Shown here: piece after piece, positions 31,126 to 41,047 of the stretch
Layout: the number at the start of each line of letters is the position of its first letter
How positions within the stretch are numbered: position 1 is the stretch's first letter
From: Actinomycetota bacterium
GTDB taxonomy: Bacteria > Actinomycetota > Acidimicrobiia > Acidimicrobiales > WLNW01
Length of the DNA stretch: 48,274 nt
Direction of reading: 5' to 3'
NCBI GenBank assembly: GCA_009699605.1
Contig: WLNW01000005.1
Coordinates: 1 to 48,274 of the forward strand
The notes under the pieces: model-generated
What the model was told of the DNA's origin: nothing
The model's database searches: none
Seen by the model: the letters and a program-made list of their open reading frames with translations, nothing else
Made by a program: the position numbers and the translations under genes

Positions 31126-32408
31126 GCGCTGCACCGCATCTGTTCGATCCGGACGTCTCGCTGACTACCCTGCCTAACGGGCTTCGCGTGGTCACCGAGA
31201 CGATGCCGGCCGCGCGCTCCATAGCCCTCGGCTGTTGGGTCGCGGTCGGCAACCGGGACGAACCCGAATCCGTGGCCGGCGCGTCGCACTTCTGCGAGCA
31301 CCTGCTGTTCAAGGGCACGGCCTCGCGCAGTGCCCGAGAGATCGCCGAACTGGTCGACGCGACCGGCGGCGACATGAACGCGTACACCACGAAGGAGTAC
31401 ACGGCGTTCTATCTCCGCGTACCCGCGTCGGACTTCCCGCTCGCCCTCGACATCTTGTGCGATGTCATCTCGTCGCCGGCGCTTCGCGAGAACGACGTCG
31501 AGTCCGAGCGCGATGTCATCCTCGAGGAGCTCCACCTCCAGCTCGACGAGCCCGACGATCTGGTGCACACCGAGCTGTCTGCGGCGCTGTTCCCCGGCCA
31601 TGCGCTCGGATGGGAGATCCTCGGTACGGCCGACACGATCGGCTCGATGTCGGCCGATGCGATTCGCTCGTTCCACGCCGAGTGGTACCGACCGGCCAAC
31701 CTGGTGTTCGCGGCCGCCGGTCCCATCGAGCACGGCGCCTTCGTTGCGGCGATCGCCGCGGCGTTCCCGTCATCTGACGGTGGCCAGGCGCCGGAGCGCG
31801 TCGCGCCGATCACGCCGCCGGTGCTGCACCGGGTCGTGCCGCGAAAGGTCGAGAGTGTGCACGTCGCGCTCGGGTGGCGCGCGTTCGGCCACCACGATCC
31901 CGATCGTCACGCGCTCGCCGTGCTCAACCAGATCCTGGGGGCCGGCATGTCGAGCCGGTTGTTCCAAGAAATTCGCGAGGAGCGCGGCCTCGCGTATTCG
32001 GTGTTCTCGTCGGTTGCCACCTATGAGGACGCGGGCGTGCTCAGCATCTACGCCGGCACCGCCAAGGCAAAGGTGCGCGAGTTGCTCGACGTGGTACGTG
32101 ACCAGATCGCCGAGATCTCGTCCACGGGTGTCACCGACCACGAACTGCGGGTGGCCAAAGGAGCGTTCGCCGGTTCCACGGTCATCAACCTCGAGGACAC
32201 CGGCAATCGCATGGCCCGTCTCGCGACCAGCATCACGTTGCGCAACATGGTTACACCGATCGATGCGTACCTCCGGGCGATCGACGCGGTCGACCGCCCG
32301 GCGCTCGTGCGCGTGGCCGCGCGGGTGCTCGAGGCCGAACCCACGCTTGCCGCCGTGGGCCCGGTGCGCGACCGCGACATCCGTTGGCCCGGCGCTTCGC
32401 GACCCTGA
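31122..32408 (+). CDS. M16 family zinc peptidase (PqqL/MPP-beta-like); apparent CTG start overlapping pnp stop
   Basis: LSAAPHLFDPDVSLTTLPNGLRVVTETMPAARSIALGCWV..GASHFCEHLLFKGTASRSA (HxxEH) ; ORF track start GTG 31188 truncates the conserved first strand. Confidence 0.85.
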   Translation: MSAAPHLFDPDVSLTTLPNGLRVVTETMPAARSIALGCWVAVGNRDEPESVAGASHFCEHLLFKGTASRSAREIAELVDATGGDMNAYTTKEYTAFYLRVPASDFPLALDILCDVISSPALRENDVESERDVILEELHLQLDEPDDLVHTELSAALFPGHALGWEILGTADTIGSMSADAIRSFHAEWYRPANLVFAAAGPIEHGAFVAAIAAAFPSSDGGQAPERVAPITPPVLHRVVPRKVESVHVALGWRAFGHHDPDRHALAVLNQILGAGMSSRLFQEIREERGLAYSVFSSVATYEDAGVLSIYAGTAKAKVRELLDVVRDQIAEISSTGVTDHELRVAKGAFAGSTVINLEDTGNRMARLATSITLRNMVTPIDAYLRAIDAVDRPALVRVAARVLEAEPTLAAVGPVRDRDIRWPGASRP

Positions 32409-32459
32409 CTTCAGGGCCGTCGGCCCGTCGCGCCGATGGTCGCGGATAATATTCCTGCC

Positions 32460-33251
32460 ATGACGATTCGTGTCGGAGTGTTCGGCGCCGGTGGGCGTAT
32501 GGGTGTCGCGGTCTGCAAGGCAGTTGCCGCCGACCCGGAGCTTGAGCTTGTCGCGGCCGTCGACCCGCACCATGCCGGCATCGACCTGCGCCAGGTGGCC
32601 AAGGTCGATGCGCCCGACCTGCAGGTTGCGGCCAGCGCCGACGAGTTCCTCCGAGCCAACGTTGACGTCGCCGTCGACTTCACCGTGGTCGACGCGGCGC
32701 GCCAGAACCTGGTGTACCTCGCTGAGCACGGCATCCATGCGGTGGTTGGTACCACGGGGTTCACCGACGAGGACTACGCCACGTTCGAGTCGGTGTTCGT
32801 CGACAGCAACTGCATCGTCGCCCCCAACTTCGCGATCGGGGCAGTGCTCATGATGCGCTTCGCCGAGATGGCCGCACCGTTCTTCGAGTCGGCCGAGATC
32901 ATCGAACTGCATCATGACAAGAAGGTCGACGCGCCGTCGGGCACCGCGATGATGACGGTGCAGCGCATGGCGGCGGCATCAGCCGATTGGGCGCCTGACC
33001 CCACCGAGAAGATCAACCTGCCCGGCGTGCGGGGTGGTCGCGGTCCCGGAGGGATCGCGGTGCACTCGGTGCGGCTGCGCGGTGTGGTGTCGCACCAGGA
33101 GGTGCTGCTCGGCACTACCGGTCAATCGCTGTCGATCCGCCACGACAGCTACGACGTCTCGTCGTTCATGCCGGGCATCCTGCTCGCGGTCAAAGGCATT
33201 GCCGACGTCCCGGGCGTCACCCTCGGTCTCGAGCCCCTGCTCGGCCTCTGA
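32460..33251 (+). CDS. dapB: 4-hydroxy-tetrahydrodipicolinate reductase
   Basis: RVGVFGAGGRMG, VVGTTGF, ELHHDKKVDAPSGTA. Confidence 0.96.
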   Translation: MTIRVGVFGAGGRMGVAVCKAVAADPELELVAAVDPHHAGIDLRQVAKVDAPDLQVAASADEFLRANVDVAVDFTVVDAARQNLVYLAEHGIHAVVGTTGFTDEDYATFESVFVDSNCIVAPNFAIGAVLMMRFAEMAAPFFESAEIIELHHDKKVDAPSGTAMMTVQRMAAASADWAPDPTEKINLPGVRGGRGPGGIAVHSVRLRGVVSHQEVLLGTTGQSLSIRHDSYDVSSFMPGILLAVKGIADVPGVTLGLEPLLGL

Positions 33252-33318
33252 CCCCGAACGGGTCTGCCACATGATCCGTAGAAACGCCCTCGACGGCCTC
33301 GCGACAGCCTGACCGCGG

Positions 33319-33369
33319 TGCTTGTTGGCGCGTGAACCACCGCACAGGGGGATAGCGCGCCGACAAGCA
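33319..33369. terminator. Long imperfect inverted repeat between convergent dapB and NUDIX genes
   Basis: tgcttgttggcgcg ... cgcgccgacaagca, 14-bp arms with one G:U-compatible mismatch, 23-nt loop. Confidence 0.5.
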
Positions 33370-33413
33370 GACCAAACCAGGCCACAACAGCCCCGAGACT
33401 GACCGAGCCGCCC

Positions 33414-33989
33414 CTACAAGGGCATTTTCGTCACCATGCTCGCGGAGGCCGAAGGTTCGAGCATGCCGAGGGCGAGGGCGGTGCTGAGGCCGGCGAGCGA
33501 GAGGCCGTCGCGCACCTCGCCGGTGCGGATGAGGTCGGCCAGCCGCGCAACGGTGACCCACTCGATGCGTTCGGACTCGCTGGGATCGGTCGGTTCGCCC
33601 ACGTAGGTCGCGCTGCGTGCGAGGAACACGTGGAAGGTCTGATCGCTCACGCCGTTCGTGGGGTGGAACGTGCACACGTGCTCGAGCGGGCCTGCGGCCC
33701 AGCCCGACTCCTCGATCGCCTCGCGCAGTGCGCCTTCTTGCGCAGTCTCTTCTTGTTCGACGTTGCCGCCCGGAATCTCCCAGCCCCACGTGTCGGTGAT
33801 GAACCGATGGCGCCACAACAACAACACGCCGCGCGTGGGGTCGTGCAGGATCACGCCGGCTGCGGGACGCGGGAAGCGCACCACGTGGTGATCGAAGCGC
33901 GCCCCGCCCGGTATCTCGATGTCGACAAGCGCCAGCTCGACCCATTCGCTCGAGTACAGCGATCGTTCCCCGTGTACGTGCCAGCGCAT
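33414..33989 (-). CDS. NUDIX hydrolase (ADP-ribose pyrophosphatase-like)
   Basis: Nudix box GGNVEQEETAQEGALREAIEESGW; start trimmed to MRWHVHGERSLYSSEWVEL. Confidence 0.88.
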   Translation of the reverse strand: MRWHVHGERSLYSSEWVELALVDIEIPGGARFDHHVVRFPRPAAGVILHDPTRGVLLLWRHRFITDTWGWEIPGGNVEQEETAQEGALREAIEESGWAAGPLEHVCTFHPTNGVSDQTFHVFLARSATYVGEPTDPSESERIEWVTVARLADLIRTGEVRDGLSLAGLSTALALGMLEPSASASMVTKMPL

Positions 33990-34023
33990 GCGCGGAGTCT
34001 GACATGCACACGCGGCCGCTCGA

Positions 34024-34737
34024 TCAGCGGGTGGCGACGATGAGGAACTCCATCTGGCCGTTGTCGCGCACGTTCGCGACGCCGGCGAACGTGGGGCTCG
34101 GGATGGTGTAGTCGGCCCACACCATTGCGACGGTTCCGAGCATGCGGATCTCGGTGGTCGACACGAGCGTGTAGGCCACGTCGAAGGTGACCTTCTTGGT
34201 GACGCCGTGAATGGTGAGGGCACCGGTGGCGGAGGCCTTCTTCTCGGCACCGACCGCGGGGACGGAGCCGAAGCTGATGGGCGCGCTGAGCGTGAACGTG
34301 GCCTTTGGGAACTGCGCCGTGTTGAGGATGCGGGACTGCACCTGACCATCGCGGCGGCTGCTGTCGCTCGCGAGCTTGGTGAGGTCGGTGATGGCATCGA
34401 CTGCTGTAACGGACGTACTGGCAATGACGACGGTGCCGGTGACCGCGTTGGTACGCCCAACCGCCACATTGTTGGCCAACCCGCCCACGAGGTCCTCGGT
34501 GACCCGGTAGCCGACCTGCGATGCCGTGGTGATCTTCCACGTCCCGTCGAGGTTGGTGGTTGCGCTGGAAGTGCCGGCGGTGGCGGTGGGGGCGATGGTG
34601 GTGGCGGCGACGCTGTTGAGCGTGAGCGGTGGCGGCGCATCGGATTTGATGAACGCGAAGTAGACGGTCACCGCGGCGATCACGACGACTACGAGGGCAC
34701 CGACTCCTCCGAGGAGGCGCTTTCGACTCGACTGCAT
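34024..34737 (-). CDS. YceI-like domain protein with N-terminal membrane anchor
   Basis: LDGTWKITTASQVGYRVTEDL..FTLSAPISFG..GALTIHGVTKKVTFDVAYTL typical of YceI; single TM GGVGALVVVVIAAVTVYFAF. Confidence 0.88.
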   Translation of the reverse strand: MQSSRKRLLGGVGALVVVVIAAVTVYFAFIKSDAPPPLTLNSVAATTIAPTATAGTSSATTNLDGTWKITTASQVGYRVTEDLVGGLANNVAVGRTNAVTGTVVIASTSVTAVDAITDLTKLASDSSRRDGQVQSRILNTAQFPKATFTLSAPISFGSVPAVGAEKKASATGALTIHGVTKKVTFDVAYTLVSTTEIRMLGTVAMVWADYTIPSPTFAGVANVRDNGQMEFLIVATR

Positions 34738-34932
34738 GATTCGTTCCTTTGCCAGTTGGCGCCACGCGGTGGGGCTGCGCTCGTGGCGTGACGATCGCCA
34801 GACCATTCGGGAGAATACGTCGCGGCGATGTGCGAGGTTCAACGACGCGCGGAAAATTCCTAAAGCACCAATAGCGGTTGACGCTCGGGCCGCCTGCGGG
34901 GTGCGCGGGCGCAACCGGTAGGGTCGACCGAC

Positions 34933-35667
34933 GTGTACCGGTTCGCGCTGCGCCCGAAGTGGATCCTGTCGCATCTGTTCGTCATCGGGCTCGCGGTGCT
35001 CTTCGTCAACCTCGGGTTCTGGCAGCTGCGCCGCCTCGACCAACGGCAGGCGTTCAACGAGACGATCCGCGCTGCGCTCACCCAAGGGCCGATCCCGCTC
35101 GTGCCCGGGGTCATGCCTTCGGAATGGGAACGGGTCGAACTTCAGGGCAGATACCGCCCCGGCACCGACGTGCTCGTGGCCAACCGGGTACAGAACGATC
35201 AGTCGGGCTACTGGGTGCTCAGCGCGTTCGACACCGCCGAAGGAACCCTGGTGGTCGACCGTGGGTTCGTGCCCCGGTCACTCGTCGCCCAGGGCAGCCT
35301 CGCGGTGAGCGCACCGCCGTCCGGCACCGTGGATCTGGTCGGTACCGTGCAGAAATCGCGACGTGGGGTCTTCGCCACGAGCGTGGGCACGTCGAAGGTC
35401 ATCGAGATCAGCCAGGTCGATGTGGGCAAGCTGGGGGAGCGTTGGGGCGCCACGATGCTGCCGTTCTGGGTGCACGCGACGACCGCACAGGGAAGCCCCC
35501 TCGAAGCGGTGCTCGATCCGACCCTCAACAACGGATCGCATCTCAGCTACGCGTTCCAGTGGTTCATCTTCTCGATCATCGCGGTGATCGGATACCCGCT
35601 GATCCTGCGGCGCAACGCACGAGCTCGTGTCGGTGACATCGGCCCGTCGGACGATGCGCCCATGTAG
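34933..35667 (+). CDS. SURF1 family cytochrome oxidase biogenesis protein
   Basis: GFWQLRRLDQRQAFNETI, ELQGRYRPGTDVLVANRVQNDQSGYWVLSAF, LVVDRGFVP, C-terminal TM YAFQWFIFSIIAVIGYPLIL. Confidence 0.9.
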   Translation: MYRFALRPKWILSHLFVIGLAVLFVNLGFWQLRRLDQRQAFNETIRAALTQGPIPLVPGVMPSEWERVELQGRYRPGTDVLVANRVQNDQSGYWVLSAFDTAEGTLVVDRGFVPRSLVAQGSLAVSAPPSGTVDLVGTVQKSRRGVFATSVGTSKVIEISQVDVGKLGERWGATMLPFWVHATTAQGSPLEAVLDPTLNNGSHLSYAFQWFIFSIIAVIGYPLILRRNARARVGDIGPSDDAPM

Positions 35668-35811
35668 CGATTCGTTGCCGTGGCCGGGCCGACAGATTCC
35701 GAGCTGCACGAGAACCTGCTCGCTACGCTCAATCCCGAGCGGGCTGACGAGTCCCAATGATCAGGCCCGCACTTCTGCGGCACCCTGGACGATTGCACCT
35801 GAGGAGTACCC

Positions 35812-36693
35812 ATGGCGCGTTTTGGTCGCGTGATCACGGCGATGATCACCCCGTTCGACCGCGACGGATCGCTCGACCTCGACGGTGCCGCCAAGCTCGC
35901 CCAGTGGCTGGTCGACAACGGCAACGAAGGCCTGGTCGTGGCGGGCACCACCGGCGAGAGCCCCACGCTCACCCACGCCGAACAGATCGAGCTTGTCCGC
36001 ATCATCGCTGATGCGGTCGATGTGCCCGTGATCGCGGGGGCTGGCTCGAACGACACTCGTGCGGCGATCGATCTCACCGAGCGAGCAACCCAGGCGGGTG
36101 CGGCGGCCATCTTGTCGGTCACGCCCTACTACAACCGGCCCTCGCAGGAAGGCCTCCTGCGCCATTACGCAGAGGTGGCCAAGGCCACCCACCTCCCGAT
36201 CATGCTCTATGACATCCCGGCCCGTACCGGTCGCCGCATCGAGACCGCCACGGTGCTCGAGCTCGCGAACGCCCACCCCACGATCTGTGCCCTGAAGGAT
36301 GCCGCGGGCAACATGGCCGACACGGCAGCGCTCATCGCGCAGGCCCCTCCGGGCTTCGAGGTGTACAGCGGCGAGGACACGCTCAACCTCGCGTTGCTCG
36401 CGGTTGGCGCGGTGGGCGTGGTGAGCGTCGCGTCGCACTGGTGCGGACTCGAGTGTCGAGACATGGTCGACGCGTTCCAGCGCGGCGACGTCGTTGCCGC
36501 ACGTCAGATCAACCAGCGGCTCATCCCCAGCTGGGCCTTCGAGAGCGGAGACCGCAATCCGAACCCCATTCCCACGAAGGCCATGATGAAGGTCCTCGGG
36601 CTTCCCGGCGGCGATTGCCGTTCACCGATGGGCCCCGAGCCCGATGATCTCCAGGATCGCGCTCGCGCCGTGCTGGCGGGGCTCGGACGTTGA
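35812..36693 (+). CDS. dapA: 4-hydroxy-tetrahydrodipicolinate synthase
   Basis: VVAGTTGESPTLTHAEQIELV, ILSVTPYYNRPSQEGLLRHY, CALKDAAGN catalytic Lys. Confidence 0.96.
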   Translation: MARFGRVITAMITPFDRDGSLDLDGAAKLAQWLVDNGNEGLVVAGTTGESPTLTHAEQIELVRIIADAVDVPVIAGAGSNDTRAAIDLTERATQAGAAAILSVTPYYNRPSQEGLLRHYAEVAKATHLPIMLYDIPARTGRRIETATVLELANAHPTICALKDAAGNMADTAALIAQAPPGFEVYSGEDTLNLALLAVGAVGVVSVASHWCGLECRDMVDAFQRGDVVAARQINQRLIPSWAFESGDRNPNPIPTKAMMKVLGLPGGDCRSPMGPEPDDLQDRARAVLAGLGR

Positions 36694-38396
36694 GCCGCCG
36701 CTCCGCAAGCCCCGGTTCGGCTGGCATCGGCACGGAAGCGCCGGTGCGGGTGCGGTTCTTCGGCGGACTCAGCCAGATCGGCCGTAATTGTGCCGCGATC
36801 GAGGCCGAAGGCAAGCTCCTGCTCATCGACTGCGGCCAGATGTTCTCCGATGACGCCAGCCCCGGTGTCGAAACGATCCTGCCCGATTTCGGCTTCTTGC
36901 GTGACCGCGCGGCCGACATCGTCGGGTGCATCGCGACCCACGGTCACGAGGACCACATCGGCGCGCTGCCGTTCCTGCTGCGCGACGTGAGCTTCCCGGT
37001 GTACTCCACGCGCTTCACCCTCGCGCTCGTGCGCCACAAGCTGGCTGAGGCGAACCTGCTCGACCGCTCGCAGCTCGTTGAGGTACACGACGGAGAGAAG
37101 GTGAAGATCGGCCCCTTCGACTGCGAGTTCTTGCCGGTCACGCACTCGACCCCGAGCGGCGTCATCTCGGTTATCCGCACATCGCAGGGCGTCATCGTGC
37201 ACTCGGGTGACCTGAAGATCGACCCGACCCCGGTCGATCACCGCACCACCGATCTCGATCGCCTCGCCGAGATCGCGAGCACCGAGGGCGTCCGACTCCT
37301 GCTCGCCGATTCCACCAATGCGGACACGCCGGGACGCACCGCGAGCGAGACGCATATCGGGGACGTTTTGTCGGGGGTGTTCGCCGCGAACAGCGAACGC
37401 CGCATCATCGTCGCGTCGTTCGCGAGTCACATCCACCGTCTGCAGCAGGTGGCCGATCTCGCGATCGCCCAAGGCCGCACCGTGGTGCCCGTGGGACTGT
37501 CGATGGTCCGAAACTTCAAGCTTGCACGCGACCTCGGGCTGATGCACATCCCCGACCAGCACATCGCCGATGCCGACGAAGCTGAGCGTCTCGATCCAGC
37601 CAAGGTGTGCGTGGTGTGCACCGGTTCGCAGGGTGAGTACCGCAGCGCGTTGTGGAAGATGGTGCAGGGCGAGAACCGCTTCGTGGCCATCACGGTGGAC
37701 GACACCGTGGTGTTCAGCTCGCACCCCATCCCCGGCAACGAATCGGCAGTGGCGCGCTTGCGCAACGGGCTGGCACGTCTCGGCGCCGAGGTCGTGCATA
37801 GCGGCCAGCTCGATGTGCACACCAGCGGCCACGCGAAGCAGGACGAGCTCGCCGATTTCCACCGCGTGGTCCGACCCGAGTTTTTCGTGCCGGTGCACGG
37901 TGAGCACGCGCACCTCGCGGCGCACGCCAAGTTGGCGCGCGGCATGGGCATGGCGGTCGACAACGTCGTCGTGTGTCTCGACGGTCAGAGCGTCGAGCTC
38001 TCCGACGCGGGCATCGCGCGCGGTCCCGAGACGTCGGGGGCGATGATCTACGTCGACGGTCGCGTCGGTGGGGTCGACGAAGCTGTGCTGCAGGAGCGTC
38101 GGGTGCTCGGCGAGAACGGGTTCGTCGCCGTATTCGTGGTCATCGACGACGACGAGCGCTCGCTGGTCGACGGACCCACCGTCATCAGTCGTGGGTGGGC
38201 CATCGACGATGATCTGGACAACCTCGAGGACGCCATCGCCGACGCCGTTCGCGCAAGCATCCTCGACGTTTTGAAGTCACGCGAACCAACACGAAAGAAC
38301 ATTGAACGTGTCATGCGGCGTTCGGCCGGTTCCACCGTTGCCGACCTCACGCGACGTCGTCCCATGATCATTCCCACGGTGACGTTCGCGCGCTGA
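36690..38396 (+). CDS. rnj: Ribonuclease J
   Basis: TTG start overlapping dapA stop; GGLSQIGRNCAAIEAEGKLLLIDCGQMF, THGHEDHIGALPFLL, LLADSTNAD, VHGEHAHLAAHAKLA. Confidence 0.95.
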   Translation: MSRRSASPGSAGIGTEAPVRVRFFGGLSQIGRNCAAIEAEGKLLLIDCGQMFSDDASPGVETILPDFGFLRDRAADIVGCIATHGHEDHIGALPFLLRDVSFPVYSTRFTLALVRHKLAEANLLDRSQLVEVHDGEKVKIGPFDCEFLPVTHSTPSGVISVIRTSQGVIVHSGDLKIDPTPVDHRTTDLDRLAEIASTEGVRLLLADSTNADTPGRTASETHIGDVLSGVFAANSERRIIVASFASHIHRLQQVADLAIAQGRTVVPVGLSMVRNFKLARDLGLMHIPDQHIADADEAERLDPAKVCVVCTGSQGEYRSALWKMVQGENRFVAITVDDTVVFSSHPIPGNESAVARLRNGLARLGAEVVHSGQLDVHTSGHAKQDELADFHRVVRPEFFVPVHGEHAHLAAHAKLARGMGMAVDNVVVCLDGQSVELSDAGIARGPETSGAMIYVDGRVGGVDEAVLQERRVLGENGFVAVFVVIDDDERSLVDGPTVISRGWAIDDDLDNLEDAIADAVRASILDVLKSREPTRKNIERVMRRSAGSTVADLTRRRPMIIPTVTFAR

Positions 38397-38476
38397 GAGC
38401 GATCAGCGCAGGGCCTGCGCGCGAAGCGTGAGCCCTCACCGGAATCCGGTCGCGGCAGTGTTAGCGTTCTCGCACG

Positions 38477-40873
38477 ATGGCGAAGCGGAAGAGAAGACGC
38501 TGCCGATCGCGTTCGGTCTTCGCGATCGCGTTCGACGGTCGCGGACACGACGTGTGGGGCATCGTTTTCGTGGTGTTCGGCCTCGTGGCCGCGCTCGGCA
38601 TCTACACCGACCGCGCCGCGTTTCTCGGGGAAGCGATCGACGACACCACCGGCTGGCTGTTCGGTGTGGTCAATGTGTTCGTCCCCCTCATCGCGGTGCT
38701 CCTCGGCTACATGCTGATGCGCGGCCAGTCCGACGCGGCCCGCGCCACCGAGACCGTCGGCTCCGTCGTCGGTGCCGGCTTAGCGTTCGTGGTACTCGAA
38801 GGGTTCTGTCACCTCATCGGCGGCGAACCTGATCTGCATGCCGGCGCAGCGGCGCTTGGCGAAGCCGGGGGCATCATTGGCTGGGGTATCGCACATCCGT
38901 TGCAAGCCATTGCGTCGGTGTACGGCGCAGTGCTCATTCTCGGCGCGGTCGGTCTCGTCGGCGCGCTGTTGTTCACCGGTATGCCTATGGCCACGTTGCT
39001 CGACTCGCTCGGGCGTATGGTCGGTCCGCTGACCGAGGCCGGTGGTCGATTCTTCGCCTCGTTGTTCCGCGTCGGTCCTGAACAGCGCGCCGCCCGTCGG
39101 CGCGCGGTCGCCGAGCAACTCGAGACCGAGTTCGACGAAGCCGACGACTACGACGCGTCCGACGAGGACGAAGCCGAGGTCGAGGACTCCGAGGAATACG
39201 CGGAGTTCATCGATCCGCACGAATTCGCCGACGCGGGCGACGACGAAGCCGACGAAGCCGAGGACGAGGCCGACGACCCTGACGACGACTCCTCCGCGGA
39301 GGAGGCGCCTACTCCGGCCAAGCGGAAGAAGGCCGCGCCGGTCGCGTGGAAGCTCCCGCCGATGTCGTTGTTGAAGCGGTCGGCCGGGCGCGAGGTCGAC
39401 AAGGCGGCAGTCCGCGAACGTGGCCGCCTGCTCGAACGGGCCCTCAGCGAGCATGGGGTGCAGACGCGGCTTGTCGGCATGGTGGTCGGCCCGACGGTCA
39501 CCCGATACGAGCTCGAACTCGGCCCGGGGGTCAAGGTGGCGCGGGTGACCTCACTGCACCGCGACATCGCGTACGCGATGGCCTCGGCCGACGTGCGCAT
39601 CCTTGCGCCCATCCCCGGCCGGCAGGCCATCGGGGTCGAGGTTCCGAACGAGCAGCGGGAGATCGTCGCCGTCGGCGACATCTTGGCCTCGGCCGAGGCC
39701 CGTGCGGCGACCCATCCGCTCGAGGTGGCCATCGGCCGCGACATCAATGGCAAGTCGGTCCTCGTCAACCTGGCGTCGATGCCGCACATCCTCATCGCCG
39801 GTGCAACCGGCGCGGGCAAGTCGTCGTGCATCAACTCGCTCATCACGTCGGTGCTCATGCGTTCCACTCCCGACCAGGTGCGAATGATCCTCGTCGATCC
39901 GAAGATGGTCGAGATGGGGCAGTACGAACGCATACCGCACCTGCTCACCGCTGTCGTCATCGACCCGAAGAAGGCGGCGAACGCGCTGTCGTGGGCGTGT
40001 CGCGAGATGGACCGCCGCTACGAGCTGTTGAAGAAGATCGGCTCGCGCGACATCACCGGCTACAACGAGAAGTTCGACCGGGGCGAGCTACAGGCCGGTC
40101 TCGGTGAAGTCGACGCCGACGGCGAGCCGTACCAGTACCAACGCCTGTCGTTCATCCTCGTGGTCGTGGACGAGCTCGCCGATCTCATGATGGTCGCGGC
40201 CAAGGATGTCGAGGACTCCATCGTGCGCATCGCGCAGAAGGCGCGCGCGGTCGGCATCCACCTGGTCATCGCCACGCAGCGTCCGTCGGTCAACGTCATC
40301 ACCGGCCTCATCAAGGCCAACGTTCCCGCTCGCCTCGCGTTCGCCGTCTCGAGCCAGACCGACAGCCGCGTCATCCTCGACCAACCGGGCGCCGAGCGGC
40401 TCGTGGGCAAGGGCGACATGTTGTTGCTGACGCCGGCATCGTCGACACCGAACCGTATCCAGGGTTCGTGGGTGTCCGAGGACGAGGTGCGCGGGGTCGT
40501 CGCCGCATGGCGCCGGCAGATGCCCATCGATCTCACGTCGCCCGCCGACGTAGTAGTCACCACCAACGCGACCGGCGTGCGCGGTGAGCAGCTCACGATC
40601 GACCTCGCGGACGACGTCACCGCGTCGATGCCCGGCGGCGGCGATGACGACGAGCTGTTGCGAACTGCGATGGAGCTCGTCGTGTCGTCGCAGCTCGGTT
40701 CGACCTCGATGTTGCAACGCAAGCTCCGCGTCGGTTTCGCCCGCGCCGGTCGGCTGATGGACCTGCTCGAGCAACGCGGCATCGTCGGCCCGTCCGAGGG
40801 CTCGAAGGCCCGTCAGGTGCTGATGCAACCCGAGGAACTCCATGACGCGTCGACGCCCCGCGGTCAGGCGTAG
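38477..40873 (+). CDS. ftsK: DNA translocase FtsK/SpoIIIE with acidic linker
   Basis: N-terminal TM segments; GATGAGKSSCINSLITSVLMR Walker A; IVRIAQKARAVGIHLVIATQRPSVNVITGLIKANVPARLAFAVSSQTDSRVILDQPGAERLVGKGDML; C-terminal winged helix. Confidence 0.97.
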   Translation: MAKRKRRRCRSRSVFAIAFDGRGHDVWGIVFVVFGLVAALGIYTDRAAFLGEAIDDTTGWLFGVVNVFVPLIAVLLGYMLMRGQSDAARATETVGSVVGAGLAFVVLEGFCHLIGGEPDLHAGAAALGEAGGIIGWGIAHPLQAIASVYGAVLILGAVGLVGALLFTGMPMATLLDSLGRMVGPLTEAGGRFFASLFRVGPEQRAARRRAVAEQLETEFDEADDYDASDEDEAEVEDSEEYAEFIDPHEFADAGDDEADEAEDEADDPDDDSSAEEAPTPAKRKKAAPVAWKLPPMSLLKRSAGREVDKAAVRERGRLLERALSEHGVQTRLVGMVVGPTVTRYELELGPGVKVARVTSLHRDIAYAMASADVRILAPIPGRQAIGVEVPNEQREIVAVGDILASAEARAATHPLEVAIGRDINGKSVLVNLASMPHILIAGATGAGKSSCINSLITSVLMRSTPDQVRMILVDPKMVEMGQYERIPHLLTAVVIDPKKAANALSWACREMDRRYELLKKIGSRDITGYNEKFDRGELQAGLGEVDADGEPYQYQRLSFILVVVDELADLMMVAAKDVEDSIVRIAQKARAVGIHLVIATQRPSVNVITGLIKANVPARLAFAVSSQTDSRVILDQPGAERLVGKGDMLLLTPASSTPNRIQGSWVSEDEVRGVVAAWRRQMPIDLTSPADVVVTTNATGVRGEQLTIDLADDVTASMPGGGDDDELLRTAMELVVSSQLGSTSMLQRKLRVGFARAGRLMDLLEQRGIVGPSEGSKARQVLMQPEELHDASTPRGQA

Positions 40874-41047
40874 CCGGAGAGCTGGCTAACGTCTGGGTAT
40901 GGAGCCCGAGTCCCCACATCCCGATAGCGGTCTCGACTCGCCGGTATCCAGTGGGCGGCGGTGCACCGGCGCATGCGCGGCAACCGCGATCCGCGTTGAG
41001 TGTCCGCGAGCTGACCCCTTCCGAGGCCGACCAACTAGCCTGACCGG

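Noticed and set aside
28567-31134. 855-aa minus-strand ORF covering all of pnp
   Set aside because: Antisense to a certain PNPase gene; long shadow ORFs are expected at this GC content and the translation has no recognisable domain.
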